A stretch of DNA of 64,000 nucleotides, taken from NCBI GenBank assembly GCA_907165135.1, contig OU015567.1, forward strand, positions 4,965,001 through 5,029,000, read 5' to 3'. The stretch comes from Oikopleura dioica (taxonomy: Eukaryota > Chordata > Appendicularia > Copelata > Oikopleuridae). The notes under the pieces were generated by a model. The model made no database searches. It was not told the origin of the DNA and saw only the letters and a list, made by a program, of their open reading frames with translations. Made by a program: the position numbers and the translations under genes. This document shows positions 53,990 through 64,000 of the stretch, piece after piece (position 1 is the stretch's first letter; each line of letters opens with the position of its first letter).

Positions 53990-55530
53990 CTAGAATTAGA
54001 TATTTTATTAAAATTATACAAAAAGACTTTCACAAAAACTGAAGATGAAAATGAAAATTGAGATAAAACTTCAATTCTTCAGCTGTTTTAAAGTCTTTTC
54101 TGAAGACTTAAGAAAACTCATGGTCGTTTTTATAAAATTTTTGATCAAAAATAAATAGAATTAAGGGGGGGGGTTGACAAGAATCACGATTTTTTGACCA
54201 AAAATCCGGGAAAACCTGATTAGATAGGTAAAATTTGAATAAACTGGGGAATAGAAAAGGGTTGATAAAATCTTTCAGCAATAAGTTGAAAAAATTTTGG
54301 CCAGAAAAAATGGTAAAAAATTCCCTCAAAAAAGGGCCATTTCCACCAGAATGTAACAAAAATGGTCATTTTATTTACACTTTTCTCAATTATACCCCCC
54401 AATCTGATTTTTATCAAATGATTTTAGGTCACCCCTGAAAAAATGAAAGAAAGTGTCAAAAACATGTTTGTCCGAGACTCTCCTCTTATCCAATATTGGA
54501 TCTTCCAAACAACTATTTTTCGTAAGGATAATAGCCACCCTTAACCCTGCGTGAAATAAGGTTAAGATAATATAATAAACATATCATTTCGATGATTTTT
54601 TTCTTTTGCGATCTTGAATTTTGAGCTTTTAGGAGAGAAGAAAAAATGAAAATGAGTGGAGCATTTTCCGGGTTAAAATTACTGTGGTCGGCTAATCACG
54701 TGGTCAATAGAAATTGAGCTTAAGAACGACTCGAGACAAGCTTTTGGGGTCGAGTTTTGGGATAAAATGACGTGCGCCTGTACAAATTATTTTACTAAAA
54801 TAGCCTTTCTTTAATTTTTTTGCAATTTTTGCAAATTTGTTCATCTGGATGTTAGACTTATCCTTTGATTAATTTTTTGGTTTTGAGAGCAAGTTCAGGC
54901 GGATCTGTTTGGATCAGGGTAAATGCTCATTTTTGAGAAAGAGCGTTTGAGAAAGTTTAAATTTTTGGTCTTGTAATCTTCTTGTTTGGAGAGGGGGACT
55001 GTTGTAAGATTTTTTCGAGAAAACGATTAGAGGGAACTAAGGCTTTCCAGTTTTTTACCGCTATTTCGAAGTTTGAATCTAGTCGAATAGATTTTTAGTT
55101 AAAGAAATTGAAAAAAACTTGACTAAAAAGGCCTTAAATTTTTGATTAATTGACTCAAAAGTCGATTTTTGCTTCAGATCAAAGATAAAAATTTTCGACT
55201 CAAAAAATAATTTTTAGTCAAAAACCCACATTCTGATCAATTCGGCTAATCTTTCTTGCTTTTTATTTGTATCAATAATTACTTTTTTTTAATCCAATTC
55301 CTCTCGACGCCGGTATAAGTGTGTGAATCATAATCCTTTTCCGATAAAGTCAGGTGAGGGTCTATCGCTCCCCGCCGAGCTCTTATCACCTCAAAAGTTG
55401 ACGGGAACAAGACGCTTCAAGATCCATGAAAAATCGGGCTGACGTGCCCTTATTTTTTGCCCAAGGCGATTCTTATCTTTAAAATTTTCATTTCATAAAA
55501 TAAAAAAAAAATAATTTTTATGATTTTTCT
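53990..55530. other. AT-rich intergenic stretch
   Basis: No supported gene. The - strand frames at 54108-54417 lie beside a TTAAGGGGGGGG motif (54163) and may be repeat-derived. Confidence 0.45.
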
Positions 55531-55531
55531 T

Positions 55532-55768
55532 TCAAAATTCAATTTTTAAAATTCGAAATTTTGAATTTCTTTCCGTGATGAAATTTGAACGTGAAAGTGG
55601 TTCGAGATAGAGAGCGTAACGCAATAACAAAATTTCAGTGAGAGCGCACTTTTGAAGCAGCGTCATTTTTACTTTTTTAATCTGAGTGAGCTCATCCAGT
55701 TCAAATGAACTCAGGATAAGACAGTCACGTTCAACCTTACCAAAACAGTGGCTAAGCCGATCTTTCAA
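55532..55768 (-). CDS. Possible coding exon, unassigned
   Basis: About 78 codons reading DRLSHCFGKVERDCLILSS and DELTQIKKVKMTLLQKC (shown in parts). No ATG, and a possible GTAAGG donor lies inside, so it may be two short exons. No family. Confidence 0.25.
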   Translation of the reverse strand: MKDRLSHCFGKVERDCLILSSFELDELTQIKKVKMTLLQKCALTEILLLRYALYLEPLSRSNFITERNSKFRILKIEF

Positions 55769-55779
55769 TTGGGATTTTT

Positions 55780-57680
55780 CGTTTTGTTTCGATATTTTTA
55801 CTTAAATATGGCTATCAAGCGAAAATTGAATTTGACTTATTTTTTTTCTAGAGTTTAAAAAAGTCGAATCATAAAGTCATTTTTTAGTTTTTTGTTCTCA
55901 TATTTATCTGTTCTCGAAAATTGAGCGCTTTCGATAAGATAACCACAAGGAATAGATGTTATACTCCAGTTGAAAGGAGGAGGGTTTTTTTTTTGGTATC
56001 AATTTGAAAATTAATCTTATTTTGAGTCGAAATTTTAGAGTGCTGTCGCATCTTTTTTCGAATAAGATCGAGAAAATAGTCTTCGCATCATCTGGAAAAG
56101 CAAAAATTTTGAGCTACCGCAAAATCAAAAATTTCTAGTTTTCGTCATCTTACAGCTTCTTCGGCTTTAATTGAATCTTCAAGCCTCGCAAATAACAGTC
56201 CACTTGAATAATGTCAAAATTTTTCATCGTTTTAAAAATCTAACGATTTTCCCGTTTCTCAAAAAAGCACGTCCCCTTTACAAATTCAATCCTGTCCAGA
56301 TTTCACTTTTTAAATTGAAATGTGGATTTTCATGTTCGTCCCCAAATCTGGCTTGAACGGGTGTTATCACTTCTTGTCTCCAACCGAGCGAGGAAACGTT
56401 ATCGGCGCGGCCACAGCGCAAATTGAAGGGAGCAAATTACATTTTACGCTCTCGGTGTTCCTTTTCCGCATTTTTGGAAATCATGTCCGCTCATTTTTTT
56501 TCCAAGGAGTCTTTCCAAGGAAGGATACTTCTGCTTAGTAATCAAAGATTCAATCTCTCGATATAATTCTCGATAGAAAAAAATTTTCCGATACTATTTA
56601 AATAATTTCTATGGTTTTCGCTAAATTTTGAAAATATCGGTTACCTCCCGAATTCCCGATTTTCCCGAATTTCCCGATTTTTTTAAGATAAAAAATATTC
56701 TCTTTAAAAGAGATATATAGAGATTTATAAAATTTATAAATTTATTAGATTCTCTTAAAAACTTTTTGATTGAAAAATATTTTAAATGAAAAAAATTATA
56801 AAATAATAATTTATCTATCAGTTTATTTTACTTACTAAGAAAACTTACAAAATAAAATAATTTTGTTTCTGTGGCGCAGAAGACGTTTCCAAATTCCGAA
56901 GTATCTCTCTCTTTATTCAAAAAAATCAAAAACAATAATTTTTCTTTTTATATTTTTTCGTATTCCGTAAAAATTTAAGTGAAGGACTCGTCCAGTAATC
57001 AGCTGAACTTCCGTCGCCGATAATATCGTCGCCTTGCGCTCGAGTGGAGCATTTCTTTCTCGCGGCTCGCGAGCGCCACCTGAGCGAAATCGAAAGCGCG
57101 AGCGGCGCGCAATTCGGGACAAGGGCGCCACAAAGGTGTGCGAGGAAAAATGCGAACTAAAGATGCAATCTTTTTTTTCGGTTTTTCGGTCAAAAATTTA
57201 TCTTCAAGATTTCGACTCGAAAACCGAAAAATGAATTTATTTCTTGAAATTTATCCCAAATATTGTTAGAAGCGCTCTTACTGTTTGAATATATTCTAAA
57301 CCCAAATAAACACTTGTTTTTGTCACTAAAAATCGTGTTGTTCTAAAAATAGAACATCGATCTGAGCTTGAATCAAGATGCTTGATATTATCAAGTTTGA
57401 ACAAGAATTAAAGAAAAAATGCAGAAAAAAATGATCAAAGGTGAACATGATTTTTTTCACCAAAAAACAACAATTTTAGAATTTTTTTTTTTTTTGAAAT
57501 GAAATGGTCATTTTTGATGAAATCAAAAAAATGCGCCTTTTTTCAAAATTTTTCCTTCTTTTATTCATTTTGTTTCCATGGAAACGAAAAATAAAACAAG
57601 AATGAAAAAAAGCATGAACCAGCGATTTTTTCATTGATCAAATAATTGCTCAAACTTTTTTTCCTCCAAAAGTTCCTCTA
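55780..57680. other. No supported gene; small satellites
   Basis: Contains a short CCCGAATTCCCGATTTT array at about 56645-56685 and a GC-rich patch at 57000-57135. A + frame at 56320-56538 is unconvincing. Confidence 0.4.
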
Positions 57681-57683
57681 GAG

Positions 57684-60600
57684 ATGGTTGACGCAATAAG
57701 CTTGATTGACAGTATGAGCCAGGACTTTATCGACGGTGAGAGAATCACTTTTAAAGAAAAAATGAGAAAAAATTGCTAGATGAAAGTTTGGCGCAATCGA
57801 TGTCGCTTCCTGGCTTCGGTTCCGAGAATGAATTAGAGCTGTTATCGAATGATGAGAGCCTGAATTTGGCGGATTTTGGAGACACTTTCGAGCATCCGCT
57901 TGAGAGAACGCTCTTTGAAATAGAAGACGACCACGGAATCGATGCTGCAATTCAACGTGTCACAATTTGTAACATTATTTACGGTAAGCGTAAAAATTAA
58001 TTTTATTTTCAATTTTTTATTATAAAAAAGTGCTTCAATTGAAAAATTTTAAGCGTCAAACATGCTCTATTACATGCTAGTCTCTTTTTGTGAAATAAAA
58101 TATATCAAATTTTTTTCTTTCGAGTCGAAAGTTCCATTCTTTCTTCGAAAAGCCGCTTGCGGCTTCGCGCCTCGAAGAAAAAAGCCGCGCAAAGCGCGGC
58201 TAAAATCTTTTTCTCCGAGCCGCAAGCGGCTTTTCGAAGCAAGAATGGAACTTTTGACTCGAAAAAAAAATTTGATACATTTTATTTCACAAAAAGCGAC
58301 TGAAAAGAGAGTCGTCATAAATCTGCTTTTTTTAATCTCCCTTTTGAAAATAGCACTTTTGCTTAGCTGAAAGTCGCGTAAAATCAGCAACAGTAATAGG
58401 ATTATTGCAACTTCGCACACGCGTGAAAACACTGCCACCGAGATAACAACTGTTTCCGAAGCGTGCCCTTAATCTTATGTCGCCAATTCCGTCTAAAAAT
58501 TATTTTCTTCTTTTCAGGAAAAACAGTTGAAACTGCTGATGCCATGGCGAGACTCTGTTTTGCCTACCAAGATGCTGGTTTTCACGAACAAGTTCAAAAG
58601 CATCTGCTTTTGCTTAAAGCTGCCGCGGAGGTTCGTTCCTTAGTAGAAAGCTGAGTCATCGTATGAAAAATCATTCGGACTTTTGAGTCGAAAATTAAAG
58701 AGTCGAGAAGCCGCTTGCGGCTTCGAGTGAAGAAAAATGGGGGTGACCCTCCCAATCCCGGGGTTTTCGGCATAAACCCCGGGATTCGGAGGGTGGTCAT
58801 TTTTGATGCTTCTAGAACGCCCCAATGAGTATAGGATTTGTTTTTCAGTGGTCCCTCACCTAACCCTAACCCAATTAAGGAATCAAATAAAAAGATTATT
58901 ACAAATTATTAGATTTTTCTTAGACGAAAATTGCATTCGGGGACTAATCCTAACCCTTTTTTGAGAATATTTTTACTTTTTAAATTAATAAAAAATAACA
59001 CTAGAGCGTTTCTAGAACATTTCGGATTTGACCCTCCGAATCCCGGGGATTCGCAAAAAAACCCCGGGATTTGGAGGGTACCCGAAAAATGGAGCCGCGC
59101 TCCGAGCGGCTTTTCTTTTAGGAGCTAAAACTTAGCCGCAAGCGGCGTCTTGATTAATTTTAATTTTCGACTCAAAAGTCCGAATGATTTTTCACACCAT
59201 GACTCAGGTTTTCTACACAGGCTGCAGAGCCTAGAAACCGGTTCACTTTGAACTTGGTGATTTTGGATGTTTAAATTTGTTGTAATTAGGGTCGACCGGG
59301 AGCTAGAATGGAGAGTGGATCGGGAAACGAGCTCGTCAAGGCAAAAATCGATCTCGTCGCGGCAGGCCATTTCCGTCACAAGAATGATTTTCAAAGATAA
59401 GGAATGAAAGAGCTTTTCGACAAGTCAAATACAAAAACCATTTGTAACGATTTTTGGAACTCGGAATTCAGGAGAAAGAGGAGAAACTGTGTCTCTTTCC
59501 AGCGTTATGCGAATAGATAAACGTACTTACCTTAAACTCCGTTCGTACAAAACAGGATGTGATTTTTTTTCATGCACCGAGCGGATGGTCGATTTAATTT
59601 GTCAGAACAGAAAACGCTAAGCCCTTAATTGACGAGACTTTATTTAACGAAAAACAGGATCAACCACGGAGCCCGCTTTATTTTGCTTATAAATTAACAT
59701 TTTACCCGCTGACTTGTTCTATTTCTTCAAAAAAAAATTTAACATAATCAAGCTGGTTTTCTCAAGACAAAGCGTTAATTTAGCGGAACATACTCTCAGC
59801 TTTTTTTTTTGAAATTATGCGAGCCAAAATATTCATTACAGAAATCAATTTTTGTATAGAAACAAAAGATCAAAATAAGAACCAAAAAAGCGAGTTTCGG
59901 GATTATTTCTTCATAAATTCTGGATTCGAAAAGCTCGATTTTAGAGCGCTAAAGCATGTGGAACGCGCGAAACGGCGACTTCCGCGAGACCTCGATCATG
60001 ATAAAGCTGACAAGGCGAGAGCAAGGATTGAAGACATTCTTCTTCAAATTTACAAGGCTCAGGTACCCCCTTCTTTGTCGTTCGAAAAAATCGAGTGAAA
60101 ATTGCATTTTGAAAATCAGAAATTAGCATTTTCGGCATCAGGTGGACCTTTATCTTTCGAACGCAGCTTCTTTTATCAAAAGGTCGAAATTCATTTATTC
60201 AAATGCACTTATAAAGTGCTGCCTTCAGAATTGTTGACGTGGTATTTTTAAAACGAAAACCCTTTTTTTCCACGATTTTAAAACTGACCTGGTCAAAAAA
60301 CAGTTAACCTTAGCCGGTGCACCATCTATGGAACAGGGGTCAAAGAATTACGTCTCCCACCGAAGTGATTTTGAGTTTCGAAAAACGGGTGAAACTGTAG
60401 GGCTATTTATCGATAAGCTACCCTTAGGCTACCTTTCGACTACCCTTGGTTAGGGTTAGGGTTCGGAAAAAGGCTTGTTTTGAGAATAACTGCATGCACC
60501 ATGTATGGTGCATTGCTTCAATGGCGCCGACACCACTGATGGTGCTTTTGGCCGGTAGGCAGTATTTTTCGCCGAAAAATTCGTCGAATAGTCTCCCTCT

Positions 60601-62387
60601 TCGAATAGGAAGACTTTACCTGATGCTGAAACCCAAACCTTAATCCGCACCCAAACCCATACCCAAACTAAAACCCAAACCCGAACACTAACGAAGTACC
60701 CAAAAACAAACCCAAAGACGTACGTTACGTACGGTACGTAATAGACTTTGAGTTGAATTTTTCAAGAATATAAGCAGGTGATGCACCACTCATGGACCAC
60801 TCATGGTGCATTTGGCCGGTAGGGTCAGAAATGACATTTTGGCCGGCTACGGTTAATCGACTTCAATGAATTTAGAAAAAAAAAAACGAACAAATGTTGA
60901 AAACCAAAAAAATGCTGTTTATTGAGGTTTCAAAGTGGCTTTTTAAACTTGATCTCGAATCCGTTACTTAGAAACGGTTATTGCAAAATCCGAATTAATA
61001 TTTTAGGGAAACAACACAGAAGTGGTGAAAATTCTGGATAAACAAAGAAAAAGACAGAGCGATTTTGATGAAGTAGTAAAACTTTGGTTGGAAAGAGCTG
61101 AATTCGTGGACGATAAAATTGGCGATTTGCAAGAAGCGCTAGAATATGCCCAAAAGGAAAGTGTTGAGCTTGATTCTAGAGGCATTCTAGACCGAAATTC
61201 TAGAGTTCGCTTGAATCGAAAAGCCGCTTGCGGCTTCGAGTAAAGAAAATTTGAGCCGCACTTCGCGCGGCTTTTCTTTTAAGGGTACGGGTATCGATTT
61301 TCTAAAGGGGTTTATATTGCCTGTACGACATTTATTATGTCGTCTATTGAATTCTACGCAAAATTCTGCGCATTTTCGTTATTTAATGCAAGCTGCTATC
61401 ACTTGTCGTTTTCGAGATATAAGCGCTAGAATTCCGGTCGAAAAAAATTTCTTGGCTTCAATTTTTATCAATGAGGCCTTTTTTGAAAGCTCAGAGCACG
61501 AGAAACATCATGGTGTTCTTGGTTTTGCTTTAGACAGGATATTTTGGATTATAGAGCCAAAAACGTGAATCTCACTTTCAAAAAATGCAAAAATCGCCGA
61601 GATCAATTTTTCAAAAAATTATTTTCGATGTAAAAGTTTATTCACTCTGAATAAGCTACTGACAAAATTAAGATAAAGGTCCGAACTTTCATATAAAAAT
61701 ATGAAATATGGATGTTTACAGGCTACATTCCTCGGAATACGGCCAGTTTTAGGGCGAATTTCGACCGAGATCAAAACTTTGAGGCGAAATTTTGTTAAAA
61801 AAACCTATGAGGAAGAAAATTTCCTTCTGACAAAATTAAGATCTAGGATAGCTCTTTATTTGGGAATTATTAGAAACCTTCCATCATTTACAGGTTTTCA
61901 GGAATACGGCCTCAAACGTAGCCTGATCGATACCCGTAGCCTTAAGAACTCGAAGCCGGCTTTTCGATTCAAACAAACTCTAGAATTTCCTTTAGCAAAA
62001 GCCGCGCAAAGCGCATCTTTTTTTTTACTCGAAGCCGCAAGCGGCTTCTCAATTCTTTTCTTTTTTCGATCGAAAAACCCGATTTCAGCGGGGCAACTTC
62101 TATTTTTCCTCGTCTACGTTTCATACAAATTTGTCAAAAAATCTTTGACGTGTCGAATTTTCGTTTTTGAAAAAGTGGCCAACACGATTTGGGAGTATTC
62201 GTTGCGAGTTCCGACAGCCGATTGTTTTTTCGCATTCGCCAAGCACCACGTGACCGTTGAGAAGGACTTCCAAAAGGGGCTCAAATACGGATACGACGCG
62301 AGTCAAATTTACGAGGAAGTTTTGGGAGAGAGGAGCAAAAAGACGATTTCAGTAAAAGTGGCCTTGGCGAAAGGAATGGTTCTATAA
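57684..62387 (+). CDS. TPR-type helical-repeat protein, multi-exon
   Basis: Exons 57684-57735, 57780-57983, 58518-58630, 59955-60062 and 61007 to about 61160 join in phase. Later coding blocks lie at about 61730-61790, 61897-61960 and 62150-62387 (TAA). The start is MVDAISLIDSMSQDFIDDES. Helical repeats follow, such as ADAMARLCFAYQDAGFHEQV, HVERAKRRLPRDLDHDKAD, LQEALEYAQK and GYDASQIYEEVLGE, with the small/large residue spacing of tetratricopeptide repeats. It is probably a protein-interaction scaffold. Several junctions after 61160 are uncertain because a family B copy (61216-61282) sits nearby and another (61946-62055) interrupts the long frame. A further TPR block at 63938-64000 may belong to it or to a neighbour. 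Confidence 0.55.
58072..58308. mobile_element. Longest family B element (~235-bp palindrome)
   Basis: The GAAGCCGC core is extended by arms of about 65 bp on each side (TTTTTGTGAAATAAAATATA at the left and its inverse at the right). It shows the full extent of family B and lies in an intron of the TPR gene. Confidence 0.85.
58699..59155. mobile_element. Family B element interrupted by a nested insertion
   Basis: The left part is GTCGAGAAGCCGCTTGCGGC to 58740; the right part resumes at 59085 with AGCCGCGCTCCGAGCGGCTT and ends near 59155. Confidence 0.8.
58741..59084. mobile_element. Nested hAT-like element with palindromic ends
   Basis: A perfect 8-bp duplication AAAAATGG flanks it (58733-58740 and 59085-59092). 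Each end is itself a hairpin (CTCCCAATCCCGGGGTTTTC and GGGATTTGGAGGGTACCCG). A CTAACCCTAACCC tract lies inside. Confidence 0.85.
59199..59231. repeat. Family A right-end fragment
   Basis: ATGACTCAGGTTTTCTACAC followed by AGGCTGCAGAGCC. Confidence 0.5.
60308..60852. mobile_element. TTAA-flanked element with GGCCGGTA repeats
   Basis: TTAA at 60304-60307 and 60853-60856; ends CCTTAGCCGG and CCGGCTACGG. Inside are repeats of GGTGCACCAT and TTGGCCGGTAG, a TTAGGG-like tract (60448-60462), CCCAAACCC runs and a TACGTACGTTACGTACGG palindrome. No transposase. It lies in an intron of the TPR gene. Confidence 0.75.
61216..61282. mobile_element. Short family B element
   Basis: GAAAAGCCGCTTGCGGCTTCGAG (in part) and GAGCCGCACTTCGCGCGGCT. 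Confidence 0.7.
61946..62055. mobile_element. Family B element, diverged
   Basis: Right arm CTCGAAGCCGCAAGCGGCTT is intact, left arm degraded. It is included in a long apparent + frame, which is why I do not accept that frame as one exon. Confidence 0.6.
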
Positions 62388-62649
62388 TGCGAAAAAGTGA
62401 CTTGTGCGTCACTTCAAAAGCGGTTTTTAAAAAGGATTCTTAGCTAACCGAAACAAGCCCTGATAAAAAAAATCCCAACTGACAATTGACAGTTGTCGTT
62501 TTCAACTTTTCATCTGTCAAGGGCAATTTAAAACCGCAAATACATGGCCACAGTAATTAGCGGAGAAAATTATCTTGGACTTTACAATTTTTTTTTTCTA
62601 AAACAAATAGATTTTCGGGGAGATATCAGAAATTGCGAGGAATCGCGAG

Positions 62650-62755
62650 GAAATTCAACCAATCAGAAGCCTGGATTTGGTTTATCGGCCAATTAGCAGC
62701 CGGGTAGCCGCCCACGCAAAATTTATCGAGTTTTTTTTTGTCGGTTCCTGACACC
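62650..62755. mobile_element. Family C element, inverted and truncated
   Basis: CCAATCAGAAGCCTGGATTT, then CCGCCCACGCAAAATTTAT and GTCGGTTCCTGACACC. Confidence 0.75.
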
Positions 62756-62916
62756 AACCAAGAATTTTTTGAAAAAATTTCGACTCGAAACTCAAATTGG
62801 GAAATAAAATCAAGCCGATTTTCTTCCACGTTGAACGGCTGTGGAGCGATTCTAGAGTAAACATTTCAAGTGGCCCTAATGAGCGATAGACTCGTTAAGA
62901 AATTTCATTTTCGCGC

Positions 62917-63321
62917 ATGACAAACTTTCAAAAACCCAACTTTCGCCAACTCGATCTTGAAACCGGGCAGTTTGTTTACAGTTGTATACCCGCTCGGGCA
63001 GAGTACTGTAGTCAGATCCGTCTGAAGATGGTTTTTCTTCACGATGTAACTTTTCAAATAAACTTGGTTTTTTCGAAGTTTTTGGGGTTTCTTAGACGTC
63101 CGATTTTGCGATCAAAGTCAAGAACCAAGAAAAAAGCACACCTTCTAAATGACGAAAAATCGACCGCCCTGTCTATGCTGTTGAAAAGCCAGAAGAATAT
63201 TGAATTTGCATTTGGGATCGTAAGCGACGAAGCGGCGGAGAATTTCGAGCTCGTCGGCAGGCTGGGCTCCACGGTTGAAAATTTATGTTCAATGCGTCAC
63301 ACAACAACTCGCAGATTCTGA
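62917..63321 (+). CDS. Coding block, possibly exon(s) of a TPR-containing gene
   Basis: The last 70 codons (from about 63112) read naturally: KKAHLLNDEKSTALSMLLKS, NIEFAFGIVSDEAAENFELV, GRLGSTVENLCSMRH, then TGA. The first half, including MTNFQKPNFRQLDLETGQF, may be intron or exon. It may link to the TPR block at the window end. Unassigned. Confidence 0.35.
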   Translation: MTNFQKPNFRQLDLETGQFVYSCIPARAEYCSQIRLKMVFLHDVTFQINLVFSKFLGFLRRPILRSKSRTKKKAHLLNDEKSTALSMLLKSQKNIEFAFGIVSDEAAENFELVGRLGSTVENLCSMRHTTTRRF

Positions 63322-63329
63322 ATTGAAAG

Positions 63330-63930
63330 ATGCTAGATGCTAGAATCTTAAACTATGCGGTTGAATGATACGTAAGGGGCGACCGAAGATTTTTGTTAGA
63401 ATTCGCTTTGGTATTTTTTTGACTTGTAAGCAAAAACATAAGGGAATAAAGATGGGTTGCATTTATTCGAATAAAAAGGGGACCCTTTGTTCGTCTTTCA
63501 AATTTCTGCAGGTGTGCCCTTGTTCATTTTTGGGTCACGTCACCTTACCCATGAGTCAGCATTGCTCAACTTTCTTGAAAAACTTGCGTAAACCTCAATT
63601 TTTCCAGTTTTTTAAATACGAACAAGGGGACGCTTGCAGGAAGTCAGGGGGTGAACAAGGGGAGTCCTTCTTTAAAAAATGAAACAACCGTCTTTTGAAA
63701 GATAGGCTATCTTAGATAGCAAAAAAATCAATCCTATTTCGTGACGAAATAGGATTTTCGTCCCCTTTTCCGTCTTTCATTTTTCGAGTGCGGAAACAAC
63801 CCGTCTAAAGAATTAGCAAAAAGACACATCGGCGCAAACTCGTTTTTCGTAAGCCGATTTTAAAAACATAAGCAACCACTCAAGCAGGGAAATAGGGTAA
63901 AAACTCAAAGTTTCAAACTTTGGAGCTTTT
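63330..63930. other. Mostly non-coding
   Basis: A + frame 63365-63682 lacks support. A hairpin ATCCTATTTCGTGACGAAATAGGAT lies at 63733-63757 (given as its arms ATCCTATTTCG and CGAAATAGGAT). Confidence 0.4.
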
Positions 63931-63937
63931 TGAAAAG

Positions 63938-64000
63938 CATTCATCTGCACAATGGACATCCGGATAAGGCGCTCAAGTCGTTTAATCAAGCTATTGAGAT
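63938..64000 (+). CDS. TPR exon, truncated by window end
   Basis: Reads IHLHNGHPDKALKSFNQAIE in one frame to the last base. The pattern G-x2-D-K-A-L-x2-F-x2-A-I-E is a classic second half of a tetratricopeptide repeat. The gene continues beyond the window. Confidence 0.5.

Noticed and set aside
60440-60470. Telomere
   Set aside because: Only about two and a half TTAGGG units, inside a TTAA-flanked element and between coding exons.
61701-62387. 228-codon + frame taken as one exon
   Set aside because: It contains a family B element and splice-like sites; only parts look like protein.
1-64000. CRISPR arrays, bacterial operons, rRNA genes, spliced-leader RNA gene
   Set aside because: Searched by eye; regular arrays here are satellites inside transposons, and no recognisable rRNA, tRNA or spliced-leader RNA sequence was seen.

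Overview
This is eukaryotic, almost certainly animal, DNA. Nearly every gene I could rebuild is split by introns, many of them only about 38-50 nt long with GT-AG ends. There are AATAAA-type 3' signals and metazoan families: an ARF-like GTPase, a protein kinase, an isopenicillin-N-synthase-type 2-oxoglutarate oxygenase, a pepsin-like protein, an O-fucosyltransferase-like protein and TPR proteins. At least two introns appear to run GA...AG. Tiny introns, closely spaced same-strand genes with AG sites just before the ATG, non-canonical introns and abundant short palindromic elements all resemble larvacean (appendicularian tunicate) genomes. That assignment is inference, not proof. I found no rRNA, tRNA or CRISPR array.

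Layout. 0-1.4 kb: a + strand multi-pass membrane protein. 1.5-2.15 kb: a terminal-inverted-repeat element with a 9-bp target duplication. 2.3-5.7 kb: two tandem - strand genes (a serine-rich, probably myristoylated protein and a type II membrane protein). 5.85-7.58 kb: a six-exon 2-oxoglutarate oxygenase with a GA-AG intron. 8.9-10.4 kb: a lectin-like membrane protein. 10.7-15.2 kb: a ten-exon pepsin-family gene lacking both catalytic aspartates, with a small gene antisense in its first intron. 16.4-21.6 kb: a kinase-like gene loaded with transposons, one of them inside an exon. 24.7-25.5 kb: an ARF-like GTPase. 27.2-28.8 kb: two tandem copies of an unfamiliar cysteine-rich, tail-anchored protein. 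30.4-35.6 kb: several small genes. 36.6-41.0 kb: a type I membrane protein gene whose last exon is split by a complete 3.57-kb hAT element carrying a decayed transposase and nested elements. 44-50.5 kb: fragments of two - strand genes, one O-fucosyltransferase-like. 51.5-53.9 kb: a small three-exon membrane protein. 57.7-64 kb: TPR-type coding on the + strand, running off the end.

Mobile DNA. At least eight elements have hAT hallmarks (8-bp target duplications, inverted ends). Most of them are filled with a private satellite such as (GAGCT)n, (TTCGCAC)n, (GGTCGG)n, (CGACT)n or (GGTGG)n. There are also TTAA-flanked elements (piggyBac or Kolobok type), one TA-flanked element, and three dispersed palindromic families, called A, B and C here. 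Two hAT insertions sit inside coding exons whose reading frames match exactly once the element and one target copy are discounted. This is the most striking feature of the window.

Limits. Gene models come from reading frames and splice phases alone. Where exon phases agree across a whole gene I trust the model; where first exons or donors were unclear I say so.
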